Assembly: GCF_013385175.1 (NCBI RefSeq)
Contig: NZ_JABZEO010000010.1
Location: 85,457-149,456, forward strand
Origin: Allochromatium humboldtianum
GTDB lineage: Bacteria; Pseudomonadota; Gammaproteobacteria; Chromatiales; Chromatiaceae
DNA length: 64,000 bases
Direction of reading: 5' to 3'
The position numbers were made by a program, and so were the translations under genes. Numbering within the stretch: position 1 is the first letter of the stretch; every line of letters starts with the position of its first letter. Below are positions 17,101 through 24,633 of the stretch, one piece after another. The notes under the pieces are model-generated. The model ran no database searches. It was not told the origin of the DNA and saw nothing but the letters and a program-made list of their open reading frames with translations.

Positions 17101-19178
17101 TGATGAAACCCTGGTGCCTGACCTCCCTGGCCTTGCTGGCCACACCGACCCTGGCCGAGGAGACGCTGCAGGCGCTGTTTGGCTCCGAACAAAGCGTGAC
17201 GATCGCGACTGGCCGCGCGCACGCCTATCGCACCGCTCCGGCGGTGGCTACAGTGATTACCGCCGAAGACATCCGCCGGAGCGGCTTTCGCTCCGTCGTC
17301 GAGGCATTGCGTCTGGTCCCGGGCTTTCATCAGGGTCTGACCAGTGACTATGGCGCCAATCTGGCGGTCCGCGGTTTTTCCAGCCTGGGGTCCGGCAATC
17401 TGCTGGTCCTGCTTGATGGTGTGGCACAAACCGACTGGATCTTCGGTAATCCATTCAGCGTGCTGGGGACGATCCCGCTGGAGGTGATCGAGCGCCTTGA
17501 AGTCACCCGGGGGCCGGGATCCTCCGTGTTTGGCGCTGATGCCTTTTCCGGCGTGATCAATGTCATCACCCGGGATCGGGTCGAGCAGGGTCAGCTCACC
17601 CTCGGCGGCGGCTCGGACGCCACCGCCGAAGCACGACTGCTGGCCGGAGACGCCACCGAGGATCGCGCCCTGGTGCTCAGCGCGCAGGCGACCACCAGCG
17701 CCGGTCATCGCCCCACGATCGGGCGCGATCAGTTGTCCGTGATCGATGCCGGGCTGGGGACGGCCTTCTCGGGGGCGCCCAGTGCCGTGGAGACCGATCA
17801 GCGTGATCTGGGCGTGCTCCTCAAGGGGCAGCTGGGCGCGACCCGCGCTCTGGCGCGTCTGTCGCGCACCCACGAGGCGCTCGGAGCCGGCGTGCTCGGA
17901 GTCATCGATCCCACGGGCCTGCGCACCCGTGAGACCGTGGAGGGGCATCTGGCGCACACGCTGCAATTCAATCCGCAGTTCGGGATGACGCTGCGCCTGG
18001 AGGGCGCCCAAACGCGCCTGACCCTAGCGGAAGCCACCTGGTTGCCGGATTCGGCGCTGGTGCCCGAGGGTGTGCGTTTCGACTCCGGCGCCGAACAGGA
18101 GACCTGGCGGCTGCGCGCCGACGGACGCTATGCCGCCGGCCCGCGGCACTTCATCAGCGCCGGTCTGGCCTACGAGCAGTTGCACTATCGGCTCGACGCC
18201 CTGGAGTGGCTCGGCCTCGATGATCTGGAAACCCGCGCCCGAAGCGGGCTGGGAATCGGGACGACGGTTGGACTGGGCACGGGACTCGACGCCCAGCTCA
18301 GTGCCCTGGTCACGGCGCTGTCGGCGGCGGCGACACCCACCGAAACGGCGGGGCGGCGGCACTTGTACTCGGCCTATGTCCAGGATGAATGGTGGCTGGC
18401 ACCCAAATGGTCGCTGACCTGGGGCGCGCGCCTGGATGACTACACCGGGATCGATCAACAGATCAGCCCGCGCGCGGTCCTGGTCTGGACCCCCGAGCCG
18501 GACTGGACGCTCAAAGCCCTCTATGGCGAGGGCTTCCGGGTGCCGACCGTGCTCGAAACCCAGGGCGGGCTGTTGCCCACCTATCAGGCCAACAGCGAAC
18601 TCCAGGCCGAACGTCTGCGCACCGTTGAGCTGGCGGTGGAGTTTCAGCCGCGTCCGGCCCTGTCACTGGGACTGAATGTCTTTCGCCATGAAACGGTCGA
18701 TCAGATCCGGCTGCAGAATCGCGGACTCTATGCCGAGCCAGAGAATGTCGGGCGTCAGGTCGGTGAGGGCTTCGAGGTCGAATGGCGTTGGACCCTGTCG
18801 CGCCGCTGGCTGTGGCGCGGCTGGTATGCCTATCAATCCAACGTCGATGAGACCACTGGAGCCGATGCCGGCTATAGCCCGCATCACCGCCTCTATGCTT
18901 CGCTGCAATCGCAGTGGGGGCGCACCTTCGTCAACCTGCAGGGGCTGTATGTCGGCGACCGGGCGCGGGTGGCGGAGGATGCGCGCGCCGAGGCGCCCGA
19001 GTACGGCCAGCTCGATCTGCTCGTCCGCCATGAACTGACGCGGCGGGTGTCGCTGCAATTCGATGTGCGCAATCTGCTCAATTCCAATCGGCTGGAGGCC
19101 TCCCCCGGCACCTCTCTGCCCCAGGATCTACCGCTAGCCGGGCGGTTGTATTACGCCGCGCTCGAAGTGCGTTTTTAG
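17100..19178 (+). CDS. TonB-dependent outer-membrane receptor
   Basis: 692 residues. Signal peptide LTSLALLATPTLA, then a plug domain (about 45-165: TVITAEDIRRSGFRSVVEAL, LDGVAQTDWIF, VTRGPGSSVFGADAFSGVIN in part) and a 22-strand barrel ending with the C-terminal Phe typical of outer-membrane proteins (ALEVRF). Plug features resemble the BtuB/vitamin and siderophore class, but the ligand is not evident. The start overlaps the kinase stop (TGATGATG), with GGAGG a few bases earlier, so receptor and sensor are one operon. It probably imports, or reports on, the same ligand the binding protein recognises. Confidence 0.92.
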   Translation: MMKPWCLTSLALLATPTLAEETLQALFGSEQSVTIATGRAHAYRTAPAVATVITAEDIRRSGFRSVVEALRLVPGFHQGLTSDYGANLAVRGFSSLGSGNLLVLLDGVAQTDWIFGNPFSVLGTIPLEVIERLEVTRGPGSSVFGADAFSGVINVITRDRVEQGQLTLGGGSDATAEARLLAGDATEDRALVLSAQATTSAGHRPTIGRDQLSVIDAGLGTAFSGAPSAVETDQRDLGVLLKGQLGATRALARLSRTHEALGAGVLGVIDPTGLRTRETVEGHLAHTLQFNPQFGMTLRLEGAQTRLTLAEATWLPDSALVPEGVRFDSGAEQETWRLRADGRYAAGPRHFISAGLAYEQLHYRLDALEWLGLDDLETRARSGLGIGTTVGLGTGLDAQLSALVTALSAAATPTETAGRRHLYSAYVQDEWWLAPKWSLTWGARLDDYTGIDQQISPRAVLVWTPEPDWTLKALYGEGFRVPTVLETQGGLLPTYQANSELQAERLRTVELAVEFQPRPALSLGLNVFRHETVDQIRLQNRGLYAEPENVGRQVGEGFEVEWRWTLSRRWLWRGWYAYQSNVDETTGADAGYSPHHRLYASLQSQWGRTFVNLQGLYVGDRARVAEDARAEAPEYGQLDLLVRHELTRRVSLQFDVRNLLNSNRLEASPGTSLPQDLPLAGRLYYAALEVRF

Positions 19179-19233
19179 CGCCAGGTCGGACGCGGCGCGC
19201 CCGGTCTTTCAATGTGATGAGGAGTCTTACGCG

Positions 19234-19872
19234 ATGCTTGAGCGTCTTTTGGTCGCGATCATGCTTTGGAGTCTGGGCCTGGGCGGCGCGGTCCAGGCCG
19301 CCCCGCCGATTCGCCTGATCAGTGCCTCCTCGGCGTCCGCTGTCTCCAAGGCTGAGGCGGGAGGGGCCTTCTTGCGCGGCACCCTGTGGGAGACGGTGGC
19401 GGCGCGTCACGGACTCGATCCGCACTGGCTCTATGGGGTGGCGCTCCAGGAGAGCCGCCGTCGCGCCGGTCCGGGGCGTGCGCAGCCGTGGCCCTATACG
19501 CTGCGCAGCCCCGAGGGACCACAGTTCCATCGCTCCCGGGCCGAGGCGGCCCACGCCCTGCGTCAACTGCTTGCGCGCCATCCGCCCCGGGCCATCGATG
19601 TCGGGCTATTGCAGATCAACCTGCACTGGCATGGCCAGCGGGTGCGCGCTCCGGAAGACCTGCTCGATGCCCGCACCAACCTCGAACTTGGCGCCCGGCT
19701 GCTGGCCGAGGCCGTCGGCTCGGCCCCCGATGATTTGGTCTTGGGACTGGGACGCTACCACCACTGGCGGGATTCCAGCCGGGCACGCGCCTATGGTCGG
19801 CGGGTGCTGGCCATGGCGGCGGCACTCGAGGCGGGCGTTCGGCCACAGGCTGACCACATCAATGGGCGGTGA
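19234..19872 (+). CDS. Lytic transglycosylase (SLT domain) of the transfer region
   Basis: 212 residues with a signal peptide (LLVAIMLWSLGLGGAVQA). The SLT/VirB1-like domain has the catalytic Glu in YGVALQESRR, the motif AIDVGLLQINLHWHG and the late GLGRYHHW region. VirB1-like enzymes cut the glycan strands to let the transfer machinery through. GAGGAG lies upstream of the ATG. It follows the TonB receptor gene by 55 bases in the same direction. Right after the signal peptide it has PPIRLISA, closely like PPTIRLITA in the M23 peptidase at 10 kb, so the two wall enzymes may share a targeting tag. Confidence 0.85.
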   Translation: MLERLLVAIMLWSLGLGGAVQAAPPIRLISASSASAVSKAEAGGAFLRGTLWETVAARHGLDPHWLYGVALQESRRRAGPGRAQPWPYTLRSPEGPQFHRSRAEAAHALRQLLARHPPRAIDVGLLQINLHWHGQRVRAPEDLLDARTNLELGARLLAEAVGSAPDDLVLGLGRYHHWRDSSRARAYGRRVLAMAAALEAGVRPQADHINGR

Positions 19873-19921
19873 AACCATGGAATCACGATCCGGCCTAGCG
19901 TGTGGGGAGGCCTCAAACGTC

Positions 19922-20404
19922 TCAAGGTTCCATATGGCGTAACAGGCGTATATCGGTCGCGAGCGAATGCGGTTGGCCGATCTGGATATGCGCAAAGTCC
20001 GGATGCAGCGGATTGAGGAGCCGGTTGCGCTCCAGGGGCATGACCGCGCTGGGAACGCTGAGTATGGCCGTCTCACCGGCCGCCAGCCAGTCACGCCCCA
20101 TGGCTTGCAGCCCATCCCGCCCTCCCAGGGTGCGCCAGTCCTCGGGCAGCTGATCGCTCTCAAGGCGCGTCTCGGCCAGGGACTCGGGCCACTGGGCCTG
20201 GATCAAGACATAGTGCGCCCGCAGTGGCGCGTCCTGAACCAGCATCTCCAGCAACGCCAGCGAGGGTGACTCGGCGGTGTAGACCATGGGCCAGCCTTTC
20301 GGATTCCAGCGTCCGCCATAGCGTCTGGCCCCCTCCCAGCTGAACGCCTGCGCGGCGAAGCGGGCGGTGGTGATGCGCCAGGCCGTGCCTGTGCCTGTCG
20401 GCAT
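19922..20404 (-). CDS. RES-domain toxin
   Basis: 160 residues of the RES family (named for conserved Arg, Glu, Ser). RES toxins of the RES-Xre systems degrade NAD+ and stop growth. Visible signature: EGARRYGGRWNPKGWPMVYT, then ESPSLALLEMLVQ, and a late SVPSAVMPLERNRLLNP. The start overlaps the antitoxin stop by one base (TGATG), the normal antitoxin-first order. Length is typical. It likely stabilises the mobile element. Confidence 0.9.
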   Translation of the reverse strand: MPTGTGTAWRITTARFAAQAFSWEGARRYGGRWNPKGWPMVYTAESPSLALLEMLVQDAPLRAHYVLIQAQWPESLAETRLESDQLPEDWRTLGGRDGLQAMGRDWLAAGETAILSVPSAVMPLERNRLLNPLHPDFAHIQIGQPHSLATDIRLLRHMEP

Positions 20405-20865
20405 CAGGCAAAGACCCCGTGCTCGATGCGCCCCAGCGTGTCCAGGACGCTCTCGGCGCCGATTTCGGTGTCCAGCAGCGACAGCGGCGAAACACCGCCG
20501 AGCGCGGCATTGACGGCTTGCAGCCAGTTCAGGGCCACCTCGGCGGACTCGAACACGCCCTCAGCGCGCTCGACCACACGCGCCAACCGCACCACCTTGG
20601 CCGACTCGTCCGGCGACAAGGCGCCCTCGCGTTTGCGTCGGACCAGTGTGCGTTCAGGAATGGCCAACGCCTGGGCCAGTTGTGACTGGGTCAGGTGTGT
20701 CGAGCGGACCAGGCTGTCGACGGACGCCGCCGGCAATCCCTGGCGGACCAGGGCCACCCAATCCATGGGTTGACGCGGTTGCGCGTGCAAAACACGCCGA
20801 CCGCCCAGCAGACCGGCGGCGGAACTCACAGGGGGGGGTATCGGTGCAGACATGAGCATGGCCAT
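20404..20865 (-). CDS. Xre/MbcA/ParS-type antitoxin
   Basis: About 153 residues. It has the antitoxin architecture of RES-Xre pairs: an Xre-like HTH (LTQSQLAQALAIPERTLVRRK) followed by the DUF2384/MbcA domain (VERAEGVFESAEVALNWLQ, then LLDTEIGAESVLDTLGRIEHG). It should neutralise the adjacent RES toxin and repress their common promoter. Three in-frame ATGs (20865, 20859, 20853) are possible starts and none has a good ribosome binding site; the frame continues upstream to a GTG at 20922, which I consider less likely. Confidence 0.88.
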   Translation of the reverse strand: MAMLMSAPIPPPVSSAAGLLGGRRVLHAQPRQPMDWVALVRQGLPAASVDSLVRSTHLTQSQLAQALAIPERTLVRRKREGALSPDESAKVVRLARVVERAEGVFESAEVALNWLQAVNAALGGVSPLSLLDTEIGAESVLDTLGRIEHGVFA

Positions 20866-20993
20866 TTGGCGTTCGTGTAGAACAATATTGGCGTATCTTT
20901 GACCCAAAAGTAAAGCCGCCACGCCTCCGCGACACCCTCACGCCACCGCCTTCTACGGACTCCCTGGACACCGATGGGGCCTGGCCGCGCGGA

Positions 20994-21266
20994 TTGCGCG
21001 CCGAGCCGTTTGACGGTTTCCGGTTGTGGATCACCTTCATCGACGGACAGATCTATGCCGTCGATTTTCGACCCCTGTTTGAAGCCTCGCCCGGACTCGC
21101 CCTCGTGCGTGATCCGGCCGTCTTCGCCACCACCACCGTCATCGAAGGCTGGACGGTGACCTGGCCATCGCCCGATATTCAGATCGGGCCGATAGCCTGT
21201 GGCTCAATGAAACGATCAGTGAGACTCAGAGCAGGGCGTCGAGTCCCTTGCGTTCCAGCAAGTTGA
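20994..21266 (+). pseudogene. DUF2442 protein, likely damaged
   Basis: The frame shows a DUF2442 fold: RAEPFDGFRLWITFIDGQIY, then AVDFRPLF, LVRDPAVFATTTV and EGWTVTWPSPDIQIGP. The expected ending (like DxLWLNE) is not in this frame but appears after a one-base shift near 21191 (SLWLNETISE), suggesting a lost base. No ATG or GTG start lies in frame: only TTG 20994 or CTG 20964. DUF2442 proteins often sit with DUF4160 partners in toxin-antitoxin-like pairs; no partner is present. A sequencing error would also explain the shift. Confidence 0.6.
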
Positions 21267-21549
21267 GCAGCTTCCGCGAGGGACCGCTTGGGTGCTTGTC
21301 GCCCAGCTCCCACTGACGAACGGCGGACGGACTGGTGTTGAGCAGGGAGGCCAAAACGGTTTGGCTCAACTGATAACGGTCGCGCAGGGCGCGAATTTTT
21401 GTGCTGTCGTATTCGGGGATCGGATCCAGACACAGGGCGTCATAGTGACGCCTCTTGCGCTGGTCGATGAAGCCCAGGCGATGCAGATCAGTCGCTGTAC
21501 CGTGCACGGACTCCAGGAGGCGGCTTTTGGGCTTATTCGGTGTGGTCAT
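21226..21549 (-). CDS. HigA/NadS-like HTH antitoxin, orphan
   Basis: 107 residues. The N-terminal part (LHRLGFIDQRKRRHYDALCL, PEYDSTKIRALRDRYQLSQ) and the Xre HTH (SQTVLASLLNTSPSAVRQWE) match antitoxins of the HigA2/NadS type, whose toxin gene usually lies just upstream. Here the upstream gene is purT, 31 bases away, so no toxin is present. It may be a remnant of a toxin-antitoxin pair or a stand-alone regulator. Its 3' end overlaps the end of the damaged DUF2442 frame on the other strand. Confidence 0.75.
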   Translation of the reverse strand: MTTPNKPKSRLLESVHGTATDLHRLGFIDQRKRRHYDALCLDPIPEYDSTKIRALRDRYQLSQTVLASLLNTSPSAVRQWELGDKHPSGPSRKLLNLLERKGLDALL

Positions 21550-21580
21550 GGCAGACTCGATTGGGGCAAGATGCGAGGCG

Positions 21581-22765
21581 TTACTCCAGCTCGACCTGCA
21601 CCTGATCGGCCACGCGCACGGCCCGTGCGGTGGCCTCCTCCACACTCTGGCCGCACGCCAGGGCCACGCCCAGCCGGCGTCGCCCCTGCACCTCGGGCTT
21701 GCCGAACAGCCGCAGATCGGTTCCGGGTTCGGCCAGGGCGGCGGCCAGGTTGCCGAAGCGCGGCTGTGTGGACACCCCTTCGGCCAGAATGACCGCCGAG
21801 GCCGCCGGCCCCTGCTGACGGATGGCGGGGATCGGTAATCCCAGAATCGCACGGGCGTGCAGGGCAAACTCCGAGAGATCCTGTGAGATCAGTGTCACCA
21901 GCCCCGTATCATGGGGACGCGGCGAGACCTCGCTGAAGATCACCTCATCGCCGCGCACGAAGAGTTCGACGCCGAAGATCCCCTGCCCGCCCAGCGCCTC
22001 CGTCACTTGGGCGGCGATGGCCTGGGCACGTTCCAGCGCGCGCGGCGTCATCGGCTGCGGCTGCCAGGATTCACGATAGTCGCCCTCTTCCTGGCGATGG
22101 CCGATCGGTTCGCAGAAGGTGGTGCCGTCGCGATGGCGTACCGTCAGCAGGGTGATTTCGTAGTCGAAGTCGATGAAGCCCTCGACGATCACCCGGCCAC
22201 CACCGGCGCGACCGCCGACCTGGGCATAGTCCCAGGCCGCCGGCAGGTCGTCAGCGTGGCGCACCAGGCTCTGGCCCTTGCCCGAGGAGCTCATGATCGG
22301 TTTGACCACGCACGGCAGACCGATTTCGGCGACCGCCTGCTCGAACTCAGCGGGCGTGTCGGCAAACCGGTAGTTCGAGGTCGGCAATCCCAGTTCCTCA
22401 GCCACCAGACGGCGGATGCCCTCGCGGTTCATGGTCAGATGGACGGCGCGGGCGGTGGGCACGACCCGGAACCCGTCGGCTTCCAGTTCCAGCAGCGTCT
22501 CGGTGGCGATCGCCTCGATCTCGGGGACGATGAGGTCGGGACGCTCCTGCTCGATCACCCGCCGCAGCTCGGCCCCGTCGAGCATCGAAAAACAGTGGGC
22601 GCTATCGGCCACCTGCATCGCCGGGGCATTGGCATAGCGGTCGCAGGCGATGACCTCGACGCCGAGACGCTTGAGTTCGATCGCGACCTCTTTACCGAGC
22701 TCGCCGGCCCCGCAGAGCAGTACCTTGGTGGCTGAGGGGGTCAAAGCGGTTCCGAGTGTGGGCAT
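21581..22765 (-). CDS. purT: Formate-dependent phosphoribosylglycinamide formyltransferase PurT
   Basis: 394 residues, matching the usual length of about 392. PurT uses formate and ATP to make formyl-GAR, step three of purine synthesis, as an alternative to folate-dependent PurN. ATP-grasp features are clear: [19 protein letters not shown] at the N-terminus, [29 protein letters not shown], and [15 protein letters not shown] near the metal site. ATG 22765 has GGAG five bases before it; a longer frame to 22810 is not needed. It is a core metabolic gene, yet sits between toxin-antitoxin-type genes and a MobI-like gene, so it may be cargo or mark an insertion boundary. Confidence 0.93.
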   Translation of the reverse strand: MPTLGTALTPSATKVLLCGAGELGKEVAIELKRLGVEVIACDRYANAPAMQVADSAHCFSMLDGAELRRVIEQERPDLIVPEIEAIATETLLELEADGFRVVPTARAVHLTMNREGIRRLVAEELGLPTSNYRFADTPAEFEQAVAEIGLPCVVKPIMSSSGKGQSLVRHADDLPAAWDYAQVGGRAGGGRVIVEGFIDFDYEITLLTVRHRDGTTFCEPIGHRQEEGDYRESWQPQPMTPRALERAQAIAAQVTEALGGQGIFGVELFVRGDEVIFSEVSPRPHDTGLVTLISQDLSEFALHARAILGLPIPAIRQQGPAASAVILAEGVSTQPRFGNLAAALAEPGTDLRLFGKPEVQGRRRLGVALACGQSVEEATARAVRVADQVQVELE

Positions 22766-22909
22766 GGGGGCTCCGCAGGGCAGGCGGTGGATGGGATTGG
22801 GGAATGACAATCCGGATGAGGATCGTGAACGCGATGATAGGACGCCACGCGGGGGGCATCCAGTGCCACGCCGCTACGACTGAACCTGGGTGAGGACGCT
22901 GAATCTCAG

Positions 22910-22943
22910 GCGTCGCGTGGCGCTTCAGGCGCACGCGCGACGC
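22910..22943. other. Hairpin between mobI-like gene and purT
   Basis: GCGTCGCG (22910-22917) pairs with CGCGACGC (22936-22943), with outer CTGAA/TTCAG. No T-run follows on either strand, so a terminator role is uncertain. Confidence 0.35.
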
Positions 22944-22949
22944 TGGGGT

Positions 22950-23474
22950 TCAGTCCTGAAGCTCGAACGCCAGCCCGCTGTCGGGCCGCTCGCGTCGCTC
23001 CAGGAGCACAGTGAGGTGTCGCACCTGACGCCGCAGAAGCCCGATCTGGTGCAACAGGAGACGGATCTCGGCGAAGCGCGGCTCATAGGTCTCGATCAGC
23101 GCCCACTCCCAGGGTTCGAGCCGACCGAAGGTGCGCCGTGCATAGCGATGTCCGGAGCCGCGCGCGATGTAGTCGGTCCGCTGCTGTCCCCGGACCCGAA
23201 ACCATTCGATCAGGAACACCCCCGGAGCCGAGCGCGGTGAGGGAGACCGGCGCACCCGTACCCCAACCGAGCCGCGTGCGTGATAGGGATGGGCCTCGCG
23301 CGCCTGGAGCAGGGCGTCCATGCAGTCGGTGGCCAAGGCGACCGCCTCAGCGTACAGGGTATCAAGCCGCCTCAGCGTCGCCGACTCGACGGCGGCCCAG
23401 AGCGGGTCCGGCTCGGCAGTTTCATTCCCCGTCCAGTCCAGGCTGTCGTGCGTTGTCGGTCTCTGTGAGTGCAT
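22950..23474 (-). CDS. MobI-like conjugative transfer protein
   Basis: 174 residues from ATG 23474; upstream codons in this frame fall in the repeat array and are unlikely to be translated. The second half resembles MobI of SXT/IncA/C elements: GVRVRRSPSPRSAPGVFLIE followed by WFRV, a basic region, then RLEPWEWALIETYEPRFAEIR and a leucine-rich C-terminal helix. MobI is an accessory factor needed with the MobH relaxase, and in SXT it lies beside the origin of transfer. Here a MobH relaxase is present, and a 718-base noncoding, repeat-rich stretch lies immediately upstream. The assignment is from recall of the motif pattern. Confidence 0.65.
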   Translation of the reverse strand: MHSQRPTTHDSLDWTGNETAEPDPLWAAVESATLRRLDTLYAEAVALATDCMDALLQAREAHPYHARGSVGVRVRRSPSPRSAPGVFLIEWFRVRGQQRTDYIARGSGHRYARRTFGRLEPWEWALIETYEPRFAEIRLLLHQIGLLRRQVRHLTVLLERRERPDSGLAFELQD

Positions 23475-23509
23475 CTGGCTTTGTTTGCCCGCTTTTGACC
23501 TACTTAACT

Positions 23510-23859
23510 GGGTGAAACCTCGCTCATGTTTCACCCCTACGCCGCGCGCTGACACCTCGGCCGGTTTCACCCTCGGGGTTCGGGTGATGGGGGTTCACCG
23601 TCTAAACCCGCGATGGAACAGGCACTTGCATCCTCCGCACGCGACCGTTGTTTCACCCCTGTTGGCGCCGCCGGCCCGTTTTACCCCGAGGCCGGACGTG
23701 TGGACGCCGGACTCACCCGCTGGGGTGGGCGGCGGTTTCACCTCCCCATTCACCCCAGACAGGTTTCACCCCGCCAAATCCCCTGATCCAACAGGCGGTT
23801 GCAGACGACCGCACCTCGCCGTGTTTCACCCCCCGAGTGATGGGGCGAGGTTTCACCCC
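23510..23859. repeat. Ordered array of GTTTCACCCC boxes
   Basis: Boxes in one orientation start at 23528, 23564, 23593 (degenerate), 23650, 23678 (GTTTTACCCC), 23735, 23748 (partial), 23763, 23823 and 23850, plus an inverted copy at 23510-23519. They form pairs about 28 bases apart (23564/23593, 23650/23678, 23735/23763, 23823/23850), and the pairs repeat every 85-88 bases. AACAGGC-N2-TTGCA recurs between pairs one and two and between pairs three and four. This fits a multimeric DNA-protein assembly site such as an origin of transfer, a centromere or iterons. Confidence 0.85.
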
Positions 23860-24009
23860 GCTGAGCGCGCGGTGGCGGTCGGCTGACGGCGGCGGTCGTG
23901 GAGCCATCAACCCCGTCAACCCCCGCCACCCCAAGCCTAGCCGGATGGCCGTGGCCCGTCAGCCGGAAACGGTGCCTGGACATAAGGACCGTAGATGCCG
24001 GACAGGCCT

Positions 24010-24038
24010 CCGGGCGCCGACTAAGATCGGCGCTCCGG
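24010..24038. other. Inverted repeat in the noncoding mobI-stbA interval
   Basis: GCGCCGA (24014-24020) and TCGGCGC (24027-24033) flank CTAAGA, with CCGG on both outer sides. Such a stem in a noncoding interval beside a MobI-like gene is a candidate part of an origin of transfer. The stretch 23860-24092 otherwise shows two GGACA boxes (23977, 23999) 22 bases apart and no credible gene. Confidence 0.35.
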
Positions 24039-24073
24039 GTATGGCGTCCGCCGGGCGCATTCTGAGCGACCAG

Positions 24074-24090
24074 ATGACCGAATGGGTCAT
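24074..24090. promoter_or_regulatory. Palindrome ATGACC-N5-GGTCAT
   Basis: Perfect six-base arms at 24074-24079 and 24085-24090 lie directly before the GGACA array and could be an operator of the downstream stbA/parA-like operon. Confidence 0.4.
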
Positions 24091-24092
24091 AA

Positions 24093-24162
24093 CGGACAGG
24101 ACGGACACTCAGCGGACAGCCGATGGACACCCCTGGGACAGTCGACGGACATCCGGGGGACA
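24093..24162. repeat. Seven GGACA boxes with 11-bp phasing
   Basis: NGGACA hexamers start at 24093, 24102, 24113, 24124, 24135, 24146 and 24157: after the first 9-base step every step is 11 bases, so all face nearly the same side of the helix. The array ends 30 bases before the ATG of a small DNA-binding-type gene followed by a ParA-like gene. Plasmid R388 has a comparable array of 9-bp motifs with 2-bp spacers bound by StbA, as I recall. Confidence 0.85.
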
Positions 24163-24192
24163 CCGGGTTTGCACTGAGCGGGGAGGACAACG

Positions 24193-24579
24193 ATGGCGGA
24201 GGAGCGGCTCGACCCGGAACGGATCCTGACACAGCTGGCCCGGACGCCGGCCGCTCGTCCCTCCAGGGCGCGGGCGTTCATGCAGCAGCACCAGGCGGCG
24301 ATCCGCCGGGCACTGGCCGTCGGCTACCGGGCCAGCGCACTCTACCGGGCGCTGGCCGCGCTGGGTCATCCGCCGCCGATGAGTCTGCGGCAGTTTCGAC
24401 GCTATCTGGCGGCCTGGCGACCGGCTCCGAGCGCCGTCACGACGGTACTCAGCCGCTCCAGCGCCTCGCCTGTCCGCGTCCCCACGCCGCCCCGCCAGGA
24501 TTCAGGCCCCCAGCCGCCCGCCCGGCCACCCGCCACCTTTCACTGGGATCCGCTCAGCGACGACAGCGAAATCCATTAG
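24193..24579 (+). CDS. StbA/TraK-like DNA-binding protein
   Basis: 128 residues. The N-terminal half holds a compact helical DNA-binding segment: QQHQAAIRRALAVGYRASAL, then YRALAALGHPPPMSLRQF and RRYLAAW, the pattern seen in TraK/StbA-like proteins of plasmids. The C-terminal half is Pro/Ser-rich and probably disordered. GGGAGGA lies a few bases before the ATG, and the 11-bp phased GGACA array sits in its promoter. A ParA-like gene follows in the same direction. I infer that this protein binds the array and controls both transcription and segregation or transfer; the exact family needs a profile search. Confidence 0.65.
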   Translation: MAEERLDPERILTQLARTPAARPSRARAFMQQHQAAIRRALAVGYRASALYRALAALGHPPPMSLRQFRRYLAAWRPAPSAVTTVLSRSSASPVRVPTPPRQDSGPQPPARPPATFHWDPLSDDSEIH

Positions 24580-24633
24580 GCGCCCTCCCCGGCGCGTCCC
24601 GCTCCATTCCAACCGTGCATGAGGTCATCTGCG

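Noticed and set aside
23510..23859. CRISPR array
   Set aside because: The boxes are only ten bases, spacings alternate between about 28 and 57, and no cas genes are present.
23648..24229. 193-codon rightward frame in the repeat region
   Set aside because: Made of the repeat boxes and lacking a ribosome binding site or any domain.
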